A stretch of 7,660 nucleotides of DNA from Giesbergeria sp. (GTDB taxonomy: Bacteria > Pseudomonadota > Gammaproteobacteria > Burkholderiales > Burkholderiaceae_C): positions 1-7,660 of the forward strand of contig JAUYGP010000301.1 of assembly GCA_030690515.1 (NCBI GenBank). Reading direction: 5' to 3'. Shown here in pieces: positions 1 through 6,404 of the stretch. Each line of letters starts with the position of its first letter. Within the stretch, counting starts at the first letter, position 1. The notes under the pieces were generated by a model. That model was not told where the DNA came from, searched no databases, and saw nothing but the letters and a program-made list of their open reading frames with translations. The position numbers and the translations under genes were made by a program.

Positions 1-139
1 TGTTCATCGGCTCATGATTTACGCTTCACGCTTCCTTTCCACACTCGGTCACCCTCATGCAGTTGCGCTTCACTTCGCTCACTGTGACCAGCTCGCGGGA
101 GGACTTGCACCTCCAGGAGTGCGCCCATGCTGGGCGCAC
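1..139 (-). mobile_element. Group II intron, 5' end only (probable bacterial class C), inserted just past the gap terminator
   Basis: Read on the minus strand, the element begins at 139 with GTGCG, the consensus 5' end of group II introns (GUGYG). It then shows, in order, a perfect hairpin with 9-bp arms (139-131/127-119), a GGAGG-TGCAAGT-CCTCC hairpin (114-98) of the 'ggugcaaguccc' type seen at the start of domain I, a longer stem closed by GGTCAC/GTGACC (89-84 with 52-47), and a GGAAAGGAAGCG stretch (about 40-29). This order and these motifs match my memory of the start of the Oceanobacillus iheyensis class C intron. Class C introns characteristically insert directly downstream of intrinsic terminator hairpins; here the boundary is five bases beyond the T-tract of the gap terminator, in the same orientation as gap. 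The window cuts the element, so the reverse transcriptase/maturase, domains V-VI and the 3' end cannot be seen. Whether it is full length or active is unknown. Confidence 0.85.
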
Positions 140-144
140 AAAGC

Positions 145-179
145 AAAAGCCGACCACCCTTGCGGGGTGGTCGGCTTTT
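145..179 (-). terminator. Intrinsic terminator of gap (bidirectional shape)
   Basis: A perfect 11-bp stem (149-159 with 165-175) with a 5-base TTGCG loop is extended by A:T pairs to 145-179. Read on the minus strand, it lies 17 bases past the gap stop codon and ends in TTTT followed by GCTTT. The plus strand has an even better T-run (176-181), so the hairpin could end transcription from either side. It also appears to be the landing site of the adjacent group II intron. Confidence 0.95.
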
Positions 180-196
180 TTGTGCGCTAACGCAGA

Positions 197-1195
197 TTAC
201 TTGGAAATCACGCGCACCATTTCCAGACACTTGTTCGAATAACCCCACTCGTTGTCGTACCAGGCTACCACCTTGAGGAAAGTGGTGTCCAACGCGATAC
301 CGGCTTCGGAGTCGAACACGCTGGTGCAGCTCTCACCACGGAAGTCGGTGGCCACCACCTTGTCGGCGGTGTAGCCCAGCACGCCCTTGAGCGCGCCTTC
401 AGACTGCGCCTTCATTTCAGCGCAGATCTCGGCGTAGGTCGCGGGCTTGTCCAGCTCCACGGTCAGGTCCACCACCGACACGTCGGAGGTGGGCACGCGG
501 AAGGACATGCCGGTGAGCTTCTTGTTGAGCTCAGGAATCACCACGCCCACGGCCTTGGCGGCACCCGTGCTGCTGGGGATGATGTTCTCCAGAATGCCGC
601 GGCCACCGCGCCAGTCTTTGTTGGATGGGCCGTCCACGGTCTTCTGCGTGGCGGTGGCGGCGTGCACGGTGGTCATCAGGCCGCGCTTGATGCCCCATTT
701 GTCGTTCAGCACCTTGGCCACGGGGGCCAGGCAGTTGGTGGTGCACGAGGCGTTGGAGACGATGGCCTGGCCGGCATAGGTGGCGTGGTTCACGCCGAAC
801 ACGAACATGGGCGTGTCGTCCTTGGAGGGGGCCGACATCAACACCTTCTTGGCACCAGCAACCAGGTGCTTCTCGGCGCTGGCCTTGTCCAGGAACAGGC
901 CGGTGGCTTCGACCACAATGTCAGCACCCACTTCGTTCCACTTCAGGTTGGCGGGGTCACGCTCCTGCGTCAGGCGAATCTTCTTGCCGTTGACGACCAG
1001 GGTGTTGCCCTCGACCGAGACCTCGCCCTTGAAGCGGCCATGCACGCTGTCGTACTTGAGCATGTAAGCCAGGTAGTCGGGCTCGAGCAGGTCGTTGATA
1101 CCCACGACTTCAATGTCAGAGAAGTTCTGCACTGCTGCGCGGAACACCATGCGGCCGATGCGGCCGAAGCCGTTGATACCTACTTTGATCGTCAT
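197..1195 (-). CDS. gap: Type I glyceraldehyde-3-phosphate dehydrogenase (NAD-dependent)
   Basis: The enzyme converts glyceraldehyde-3-phosphate, NAD+ and phosphate to 1,3-bisphosphoglycerate in cytoplasmic glycolysis/gluconeogenesis. The 332-residue product has the usual length for the family. Visible landmarks are the NAD-binding GINGFGRIGR (7-16), an Asp in the VGIND segment (D35) that favours NAD over NADP, the catalytic SNASCTTNC with C151, the partner H178 in TTVHAAT, and the C-terminal WYDNEWGYSN (312-321). The ATG start is preceded by TGGAGA at normal distance. The upstream secreted-protein gene ends only 26 bases before this start, so gap is either cotranscribed with it (and perhaps tkt) or uses a promoter inside it. 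Transcription ends at the strong hairpin at 145-179. No truncation or missing key residue is seen. Confidence 0.98.
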   Translation of the reverse strand: MTIKVGINGFGRIGRMVFRAAVQNFSDIEVVGINDLLEPDYLAYMLKYDSVHGRFKGEVSVEGNTLVVNGKKIRLTQERDPANLKWNEVGADIVVEATGLFLDKASAEKHLVAGAKKVLMSAPSKDDTPMFVFGVNHATYAGQAIVSNASCTTNCLAPVAKVLNDKWGIKRGLMTTVHAATATQKTVDGPSNKDWRGGRGILENIIPSSTGAAKAVGVVIPELNKKLTGMSFRVPTSDVSVVDLTVELDKPATYAEICAEMKAQSEGALKGVLGYTADKVVATDFRGESCTSVFDSEAGIALDTTFLKVVAWYDNEWGYSNKCLEMVRVISK

Positions 1196-1221
1196 TGGAA
1201 AGTTCTCCAGGGGTTACAAAA

Positions 1222-1938
1222 TCAAGGGGCACTGCATTGCGCCAGGCTCGCCCATTCGCCTAGATAGCCGACACGCTCTAAACGTGCGGGCTGTGGCGGG
1301 AGCCAAGCAACATACAAACTGGGTTGGTCGAAGGACGGCAGCGCGTTGTCTGCACCTATGCACAAATCCCCATTTCCATAGCAACGAGCATGAAACTGCT
1401 CCGCACGCAGCGTGCGCGTTGGGTTGGTCAGCAGGTCACTGTACTGGGCTTGCCTCTCTGCCCAGTCCAACACGCATTCCAAGGGCTGACTCGTACCCGT
1501 TCCGTGGATGATACGAGTTACATCGGTACTGCCAACGACGGGAAAAACGACTTGCGAAAGCCGCCCGCCGATCGCGGTGGGCGTGAAAACAATGAGGGTC
1601 GAGCATCCCTGTCCCGGCGCAAGGGTGTTGCCGCTACATCCGTCCGAGTGAGCCACCACCTGGAAGTCAGAGTGCGCCACCACCGGGCAGTCCAGTCCGG
1701 TGCAAGTGGCCAGTTGCCCGTCCATCCGAACCTGACCGACCGTGACTGGTGCGCTGCCCTGATTGTTCAGGGAATAGTACTGCGTGGCGTAATCTGAGCC
1801 AATCGCGGCTTTACCGAACGTATGAGTCGCGGGTGGATCGGAAATCTGCACCTGTGCTTGAACGCCGACAACCGCAAACCCAGCAGCGATGGACAGCGCC
1901 CAACGGATGCAGGAAAAGAATCCGGATGCGAAGTACAT
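1222..1938 (-). CDS. Secreted protein of unknown function: choice-of-anchor/ASPM-SPD2-Hydin-like domain plus a 'C-x3-WAE...C' C-terminal domain
   Basis: Function is not recognised. The chosen ATG makes 238 residues and is preceded by AGGAGG four bases upstream; an in-frame ATG at 1992 would add 18 residues in front of the signal peptide and is less likely. Residues 1-28 form a signal peptide (basic residue, hydrophobic run, cleavage near VQA|QV). Residues about 29-150 look like an immunoglobulin-like domain of the ASPM/SPD-2/Hydin or 'choice-of-anchor D' type, with LAPGQGC, a VFTPTAIGG turn and a closing HGTGT. Residues about 153-236 start CVLDWAER (C155) and end VGYLGEWASLAQC (C235). This resembles a diverged copy of a small domain that I recall at the C-terminus of secreted Burkholderiales proteins. 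It lies between tkt and gap on the same strand, and its base composition looks less GC-rich than either, suggesting later acquisition. Export to the periplasm or cell surface is inferred. Confidence 0.8.
   Translation of the reverse strand: MYFASGFFSCIRWALSIAAGFAVVGVQAQVQISDPPATHTFGKAAIGSDYATQYYSLNNQGSAPVTVGQVRMDGQLATCTGLDCPVVAHSDFQVVAHSDGCSGNTLAPGQGCSTLIVFTPTAIGGRLSQVVFPVVGSTDVTRIIHGTGTSQPLECVLDWAERQAQYSDLLTNPTRTLRAEQFHARCYGNGDLCIGADNALPSFDQPSLYVAWLPPQPARLERVGYLGEWASLAQCSAP
1646..1684 (-). repeat. Short in-gene direct repeat (two 15-base copies, 24-base period)
   Basis: The sequence GAGTGNGCCACCACC occurs at 1646-1660 and 1670-1684 on the plus strand, differing at one base. On the coding strand this gives VVAHSDFQ followed by VVAHSDGC (residues 86-101 of the secreted protein). 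The period is a whole number of codons, so it looks like a tandem duplication of eight residues that kept the frame. Confidence 0.7.
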
Positions 1939-2003
1939 GAAACCTCCTAAGAACGATGTCAATGAAAGCGGGCAGATTGCTCCTGCTGCCATCGGGCGTC
2001 AAG

Positions 2004-2024
2004 ACAGCGCCACCGGGGCGCTGT
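2004..2024 (-). terminator. Stem-loop between tkt and the secreted-protein gene, possible weak terminator
   Basis: ACAGCGCC (2004-2011) and GGCGCTGT (2017-2024) form a perfect 8-bp stem with a 5-base loop, 30 bases past the tkt stop. On the minus strand it is followed by CTTGACG, not a T-run, so it is not a standard intrinsic terminator. It could slow transcription, protect the tkt 3' end, or mark an incomplete operon boundary. The TTGACG just beyond the stem could be a -35 element, but I find no convincing -10 at the right spacing. Confidence 0.4.
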
Positions 2025-2054
2025 GCCATGCGTCACACAAACCGGCACCTTTTC

Positions 2055-4091
2055 TCAACGCCGACGTGCCAGCACCGCCTGCACGGTGGCTGCCACGTTC
2101 TCTTCGGTGAAGCCGAAATGCTGGAACAGCACCGGCGCCGGGGCTGACTCGCCGTAGGTGTCGATACCGACCACGGCAGCGCAGCCGTACTTCCACCAGC
2201 CGTCCGTCACACCCATTTCCACGGCGATGCGTGGAATGCCCGTGGGCAGCACGGCTTTCTTGTATTTGACCTCTTCGCGGTCGAACGTGGTGGTGCTGGG
2301 CATGGAGACCACACGCACGGCGATCTTTTTCGCGGCCAGCAGGCGCTGCGCCTTGAGGGCCAGCTGCACTTCGGAACCCGTGGCAATGAGGACTGCCTGG
2401 GGTTTTTTCTTCAGGCCCACGTCCTGCGGCTCGGACAGCACATAGGCGCCGCGCGAGATGTCGCCCAGATCGCGCTTGGGCAGGTAGGGCAGGTTCTGGC
2501 GGGAGAGCAACAGGGCTGTCGGCTTGTCGCGGTTGGTCAGGGCCACACTCCAGGCCACGGCGGTTTCGGCCGTGTCGCCCGGACGCCAGACGTCCAGGTT
2601 GGGGATCAGGCGCAGGCTGGCCGCGTGCTCGATGGATTGGTGCGTAGGGCCGTCTTCGCCCAGGCCGATGGAGTCGTGCGTAAAGACATGCACCACGCGC
2701 AGCTTCATCAGCGCCGCCATGCGGATGGCATTGCGGCTGTAGTCACTGAAGGTGAGGAAGGTGCCGCCGTAAGGGATGAAGCCGCCGTGCAGAGCGATGC
2801 CATTCATGATGGCGGCCATGCCGAATTCGCGCACGCCATAGTTGATGTGGCGGCCACCCACGCCGTCTTCGTTTTTCACCACAGCGCCTTGCATGTCAAA
2901 GCGCAGACTGGGGGTGCTCTTGGTGTTGGTGAGGTTGGAGCCAGTCAGGTCGGCGCTGCCGCCCAGCAGTTCGGGCAAAGCGGCGGTAAAGGCTTCGAGC
3001 GCGAGCTGGCTGGCCTTGCGGCTGGCCACGGTTTCGCCCTTGGTGTGGGCCTGCACTACGGTGTCCACAGCCACCTGGGCAAACGTGGCGGGCAGGTTGC
3101 CATTCATGCGGCGCGTGAATTCAGCGGCCAGCTCGGGGAAGGCGGCGCTGTAGGCGGCAAAGCGCTCGTTCCAGGCCTGCTCGGCGGCCAGGCCCTTGGC
3201 GCGGGCGCTCCAGTCGGCGTACACCTCGTCGGGCACGGTAAAGGGCGCAGAGCTCCAGCCCAGGGCTTCGCGGGTCAGCGCGATTTCCTCGGCGCCCAGG
3301 GGTTCTCCATGGGCCTTGGCGGTGTTCACACGGTTGGGTGAACCCTGGCCGATGTGCGTCTTGCAGATGATGAGCGAAGGGCGCTCGGTTTGCTTGTGCG
3401 CTTCGGCAATGGCGGCGGACACCTTGTCGGCGTCGTGTCCGTCGATCGGGCCAATCACATTCCAGCCGCAGGCCACAAAGCGCAGGGCGGTATTGTCGAT
3501 GAACCAGGGTTGCACCTGGCCATCGATGCTGATGCCGTTGTCGTCATACAGCGCGATCAGCTTGTTCAGCTTCCAGGCACCGGCCAGGGCCACGGCCTCG
3601 TGGCTGATGCCTTCCATCAGGCAGCCGTCGCCCATAAAGGTGTAGGTGTGGTGGTCCACCACAGCATGGCCTTCGCGGTTGAATTCGGCGGCCAGCAGCT
3701 TCTCGGCCAGCGCCATGCCCACGGCATTGGTAACGCCCTGGCCCAGCGGGCCGGTGGTGGTTTCCACGCCGGGGGTCACGCCCACCTCAGGGTGGCCTGC
3801 GGTCTTGCTGTGCAACTGGCGGAAGTTCTTCAGCTCCTTCATGGGCAGGTCGTAACCCGTGAGATGCAAAAGCGCGTACAGCAGCATGGACGCGTGGCCG
3901 TTGGACAGCACGAAGCGGTCGCGGTTGGCCCAGTGCGGGTTGGCCGGGTTGTGCTGCAGGTGCTGACCCCACAGTGCCACGGCCATATCCGCCATGCCCA
4001 TGGGGGCACCGGGGTGGCCGGAATTGGCTTGTTGAACGGCGTCCATTGCGAGTGCGCGGATCGCATTCGCCATTTGTTGAGAGTGGGCCAT
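2055..4091 (-). CDS. tkt: Transketolase
   Basis: A thiamine-diphosphate enzyme that moves two-carbon ketol units between sugar phosphates in the pentose phosphate pathway and the Calvin cycle. The 678-residue product is full length. The N-terminal diphosphate-binding domain has GHPG with H26, NGHAS with H66, H100, and the ThDP/metal motif GDGCLMEG (D155) running to YDDN (N185); H261 is also present. These positions match the E. coli enzyme as I remember it. The pyrimidine-binding domain has INYGVREFGM with the catalytic Glu at 422, then FTHDSIGLGEDGPTHQ (H472). The C-terminal domain starts near residue 540. The ATG at 4091 gives the expected N-terminus but has only a weak ribosome-binding site; Met7 is an alternative start. 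It is divergent from the murU-like gene. Its neighbour two genes on is gap, which uses the shared product glyceraldehyde-3-phosphate. Confidence 0.98.
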   Translation of the reverse strand: MAHSQQMANAIRALAMDAVQQANSGHPGAPMGMADMAVALWGQHLQHNPANPHWANRDRFVLSNGHASMLLYALLHLTGYDLPMKELKNFRQLHSKTAGHPEVGVTPGVETTTGPLGQGVTNAVGMALAEKLLAAEFNREGHAVVDHHTYTFMGDGCLMEGISHEAVALAGAWKLNKLIALYDDNGISIDGQVQPWFIDNTALRFVACGWNVIGPIDGHDADKVSAAIAEAHKQTERPSLIICKTHIGQGSPNRVNTAKAHGEPLGAEEIALTREALGWSSAPFTVPDEVYADWSARAKGLAAEQAWNERFAAYSAAFPELAAEFTRRMNGNLPATFAQVAVDTVVQAHTKGETVASRKASQLALEAFTAALPELLGGSADLTGSNLTNTKSTPSLRFDMQGAVVKNEDGVGGRHINYGVREFGMAAIMNGIALHGGFIPYGGTFLTFSDYSRNAIRMAALMKLRVVHVFTHDSIGLGEDGPTHQSIEHAASLRLIPNLDVWRPGDTAETAVAWSVALTNRDKPTALLLSRQNLPYLPKRDLGDISRGAYVLSEPQDVGLKKKPQAVLIATGSEVQLALKAQRLLAAKKIAVRVVSMPSTTTFDREEVKYKKAVLPTGIPRIAVEMGVTDGWWKYGCAAVVGIDTYGESAPAPVLFQHFGFTEENVAATVQAVLARRR

Positions 4092-4194
4092 GGGGGGCGG
4101 TTCCGGTCAGGGAGAGAAGGGAAAACCCGAGATTTTAACGGTGTGCCCAAAAGGCCGCGTCCGATGCGCCTGCACGATGCACTACAGTGCTGCG
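4092..4194. promoter_or_regulatory. Divergent promoter region between tkt and murU-like gene
   Basis: About 100 bases must hold the start signals for both directions. For tkt, the minus strand has TAAAAT (4137-4132), five of six bases of a -10 box and suitably placed for a leader of about 35 bases, but no good -35 stands at 16-18 bases. For murU, TACAGT (4183-4188) could be a -10 lying so close to the ATG that the message would be nearly leaderless; support is weak. GCACT-AC-AGTGC (4179-4190) is a perfect inverted repeat just before the murU start and could be an operator or chance. Confidence 0.4.
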
Positions 4195-4986
4195 ATGAAC
4201 GGTGCCCCACCTCCCTTTCCCGCGACCCGACAGCCTGCTGCTCTGCTACTGGCCGCCGGTCGCGGAGAGCGCATGCGGCCCCTGACCGACACCATGCCAA
4301 AACCCCTTCTGGCCGTGCGGGGCACACCACTATTGCAGTGGCACTTGCAGGCCCTGGCACAGGCTGACGTGCCGCGTGTGGTCATCAACACGGCTTGGCT
4401 GGGCGAACGGATCAGCGATCAATTTCAAGATCATTTTGACCTCCAGGGCACGAACAGAAAGCGCAACGCGCTATTGATTTCATACTCCCATGAAGGCCGC
4501 GACTTTGGCGATGCGCTGGAGACGGCCGGCGGCATTGCGCGCGCGCTACCGCTCCTGGGCGACATTTTTTGGCTGGCGGCGGGCGATGTGTTTGCCCCCG
4601 ACTTCCGCTTCGACGCCGCGGACGCCGAGGCGTTTGCCGCCAGCAGCATGCTGGCCCACCTGTGGCTGGTACCCAACCCCGCGCACAACGCGCGCGGCGA
4701 CTTCGGACTTTCGCCCGAAGGCCTGGCATTGAACCTGGCACCCGGAGACCCCGCACCGCGCTACACCTACAGCACCATCGCGCTGCTGCGCGCCGAACTG
4801 TTCACACCGCACTGGTGCGATATTCCCCCTGGCAACCCCCAGGGTGTCAAAGCCCCTCTGGCCCCGCTGCTGCGCCGTGCCATGGACAATGGCCGCGTCA
4901 GCGCGCAGCTCTACACCGGACGATGGACGGATGTAGGCACCCCCGAGCGGCTGGCTGAACTCAACACAATCGCCCCTGTGCCATGA
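4195..4986 (+). CDS. murU: MurU-like nucleotidyltransferase (probable N-acetylmuramate-1-phosphate uridylyltransferase)
   Basis: A sugar-phosphate nucleotidyltransferase of the NTP_transferase family. Residues 17-36 carry the signature LLLAAGRGERMRPLT followed by MPKPLL, the nucleotide-binding loop and catalytic Lys. Further matches to MurU are VINTAWLGE, YSHEGRDFGDALETAGGI and the metal-binding Asp in AAGDVFAPDF; the C-terminal GRWTDVGTPERL is also typical. In peptidoglycan recycling MurU makes UDP-MurNAc from MurNAc-1-phosphate, bypassing the fosfomycin-sensitive de novo steps. At 263 residues it is longer than the Pseudomonas protein. I start at the ATG at 4195 because the nucleotide-binding signature follows soon after; no clear ribosome-binding site precedes it, and ATG 4177 is an alternative. 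Residues 76-97 look inserted or replaced (see repeat). The kinase partner AmgK is not adjacent. The stop overlaps the pepP start. Substrate assignment is inferred from family resemblance. Confidence 0.82.
   Translation: MNGAPPPFPATRQPAALLLAAGRGERMRPLTDTMPKPLLAVRGTPLLQWHLQALAQADVPRVVINTAWLGERISDQFQDHFDLQGTNRKRNALLISYSHEGRDFGDALETAGGIARALPLLGDIFWLAAGDVFAPDFRFDAADAEAFAASSMLAHLWLVPNPAHNARGDFGLSPEGLALNLAPGDPAPRYTYSTIALLRAELFTPHWCDIPPGNPQGVKAPLAPLLRRAMDNGRVSAQLYTGRWTDVGTPERLAELNTIAPVP
4420..4485. repeat. Possible degenerate interspersed repeat inside the murU-like gene
   Basis: This stretch is visibly richer in A and T than the rest of the gene and encodes residues about 76-97, between the conserved WLGE and YSHEG segments. 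It contains GACCTCCAGGGC, AGAAAGCGCAACGCG and CTAT-TGATTTC-ATAC, a near-perfect small hairpin. The order resembles the hairpin repeats I recall scattered through Comamonadaceae genomes (a cTCtAGCGCTt...AAGCGCt core followed by a GCTAT...ATAGC arm). The reading frame stays open. The family assignment is from memory and unverified. Confidence 0.45.
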
Positions 4987-6380
4987 CCCTGACCGTGCCC
5001 ACTTCCGTCTACGCCGCGCGCCGCGCGCGCCTGGCCGCCCAACTGGGCACCGATGGCATCGCCATCGTCCCCACCGCGCCCGAGCGCATGCGCAACCGCG
5101 ACAGCGACTTTCTGTACCGCCACGACAGCTACTTTTACTACCTCACGGGCTTTACCGAGCCCGGCGCCTGCCTGGTGCTGACGCAGGACGGCAAGAGCAC
5201 GCTGTTCTGCAATCCCAAGGACCCGGAGCGCGAGATCTGGGACGGCTATCGCCTCGGCCCTGAGGCCGCCATCGACACGCTGGGCCTCGATGCAGCGTAT
5301 TCGGCGACCGAGCTGGACCAGCGCTTGCCGCGCATGCTGGAGAACCGCGCATGCGTCTGGTACCCGTTTGCCACGCACTCGGGCCTGGCGGCACGTGTGG
5401 ACGGCTGGTTGACGCCGGTGCGCGCCCGGGTGCGCTACGGCGCACTCTGCCCGGCACGGCAGGCCGATTTGTGCCTGCTGCTGGACGAAATGCGCCTGGT
5501 GAAAGATGCGCACGAGCTGGCCCTGATGCGCCACGCCAGCGCCATCAGCGCCGCCGCCCACATTCGCGCCATGCAGCGTTGTGCCCGCATGCTGCGCGCA
5601 GGCGAGGAAGTGCGCGAGTACCACCTCGACGCCGAGTTGCTGCACGCTTTCCGAGAGCAGGGTTCGCAGTGCCCGGCCTACGGCTCGATCGTCGCGGCCG
5701 GGGCCAACGCCTGCGTGCTGCATTACCGTGCCGACAAGGCGCCCGTGCGCGACGGCGAGCTGGTACTGATCGACGCAGGTTGCGAGTTCGATGGCTACGC
5801 CAGCGACATCACGCGCACCTTTCCGGCCAACGGGCGCTTTACCGGGCCGCAGCGCGCCCTCTACGAGCTGGTACTGGCGAGCCAGGAGGCCGCCATTGCC
5901 GCCACCCGCGCCGGTGCGCGCTTCAATGCCCCGCACGAGGCCACCGTAGCCGTGCTGGCGCAGGGGCTGCTCGACTTGGGTCTGCTGGACAAGCACCAGC
6001 ACGGCACGGCGCAGGATGTAATCGAGCGGCGCGCCTACTTCCCGTTCTACATGCACCGCACCGGCCACTGGCTGGGCATGGATGTACACGACTGCGGCAG
6101 CTATGTGGAACCCTCGGAAGCGGGGCAGTCCAGCGAGCGGCGTGACCCCTTGTCGGGCGAGGTTATCGTGGACCGCCCCAGCCGCATCCTGCGCGCAGGC
6201 ATGGTGCTGACCATCGAGCCCGGCCTGTATGTACGCCCGGCGCCCGGCGTACCCGAGGCCTTCCACCACCTGGGCATCCGCATCGAGGACGACGCCGTGG
6301 TGCAGCAGGAGGGCTGTGAACTGATCACGCGCGGCGTGCCTGTGCGCGTGGACGAGATCGAAGCACTGATGCGGGCTTGA
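4983..6380 (+). CDS. pepP: Xaa-Pro aminopeptidase (aminopeptidase P)
   Basis: A cytoplasmic dimetal peptidase that removes an N-terminal residue preceding proline. The 465-residue product has an N-terminal creatinase-like domain (about 8-140; YRHDSYFYYLTGFTEPG is the typical stretch) and a C-terminal pita-bread catalytic domain (about 170-450). All five metal ligands are present: D264 (VLIDAG), D275 (YASDITRTF), H362 (TGHWLGMDVHD), E412 (TIEPGLY) and E435 (GIRIEDD). The accessory histidines H247 (LHYRAD), H358 and H369 are also there. Between VHD and the IEPG motif it has about 20 residues more than E. coli PepP, a length difference I recall as common in Burkholderiales. Its ATG overlaps the murU stop (ATGA), implying translational coupling. 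The gene ends 24 bases from the convergent stop of the next gene, with no visible terminator between them. Confidence 0.97.
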   Translation: MTLTVPTSVYAARRARLAAQLGTDGIAIVPTAPERMRNRDSDFLYRHDSYFYYLTGFTEPGACLVLTQDGKSTLFCNPKDPEREIWDGYRLGPEAAIDTLGLDAAYSATELDQRLPRMLENRACVWYPFATHSGLAARVDGWLTPVRARVRYGALCPARQADLCLLLDEMRLVKDAHELALMRHASAISAAAHIRAMQRCARMLRAGEEVREYHLDAELLHAFREQGSQCPAYGSIVAAGANACVLHYRADKAPVRDGELVLIDAGCEFDGYASDITRTFPANGRFTGPQRALYELVLASQEAAIAATRAGARFNAPHEATVAVLAQGLLDLGLLDKHQHGTAQDVIERRAYFPFYMHRTGHWLGMDVHDCGSYVEPSEAGQSSERRDPLSGEVIVDRPSRILRAGMVLTIEPGLYVRPAPGVPEAFHHLGIRIEDDAVVQQEGCELITRGVPVRVDEIEALMRA

Positions 6381-6404
6381 GCGACCTGGCGGCCGCTCTG
6401 CGTT

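Noticed and set aside
12..248. Small minus-strand frame across the gap terminator and intron start
   Set aside because: It spans the end of gap in another frame, the terminator and structured intron RNA; no protein is expected.
662..1267. Plus-strand open frame (201 codons) opposite gap
   Set aside because: It is antisense to a certain gap gene and has His/Val/Gly-rich shadow composition.
1957..1962. TTGACA on the minus strand as a promoter for the secreted-protein gene
   Set aside because: The matching -10 would fall inside the coding start, and no TATAAT-like box is present at the proper spacing.
1939..1992. Upstream start at 1992 for the secreted protein
   Set aside because: The ATG at 1938 has an AGGAGG site and begins directly with a signal peptide; the longer version puts extra residues in front of it.
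4090..4194. Upstream start at 4090 for the murU-like gene
   Set aside because: It would overlap the tkt start codon and add 35 residues of no similarity, translating the divergent promoter region.
3354..4367. Long plus-strand open frame (337 codons) opposite the tkt 5' half and across the divergent region
   Set aside because: It is antisense to a certain transketolase, has skewed His/Gly/Val-rich composition with no domain, and runs into the murU-like gene in another frame. It is a high-GC shadow.
5351..6145. Plus-strand open frame in a second frame within pepP
   Set aside because: It is an Arg/Ala/Pro-rich overlapping frame typical of high-GC coding DNA, with no start context.
4911..6269. 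Long minus-strand open frame (452 codons) opposite pepP
   Set aside because: PepP is certain, with all metal ligands. The antisense product is low-complexity, rich in Ala, Gly, Val, Gln and Arg, with no recognisable motif.
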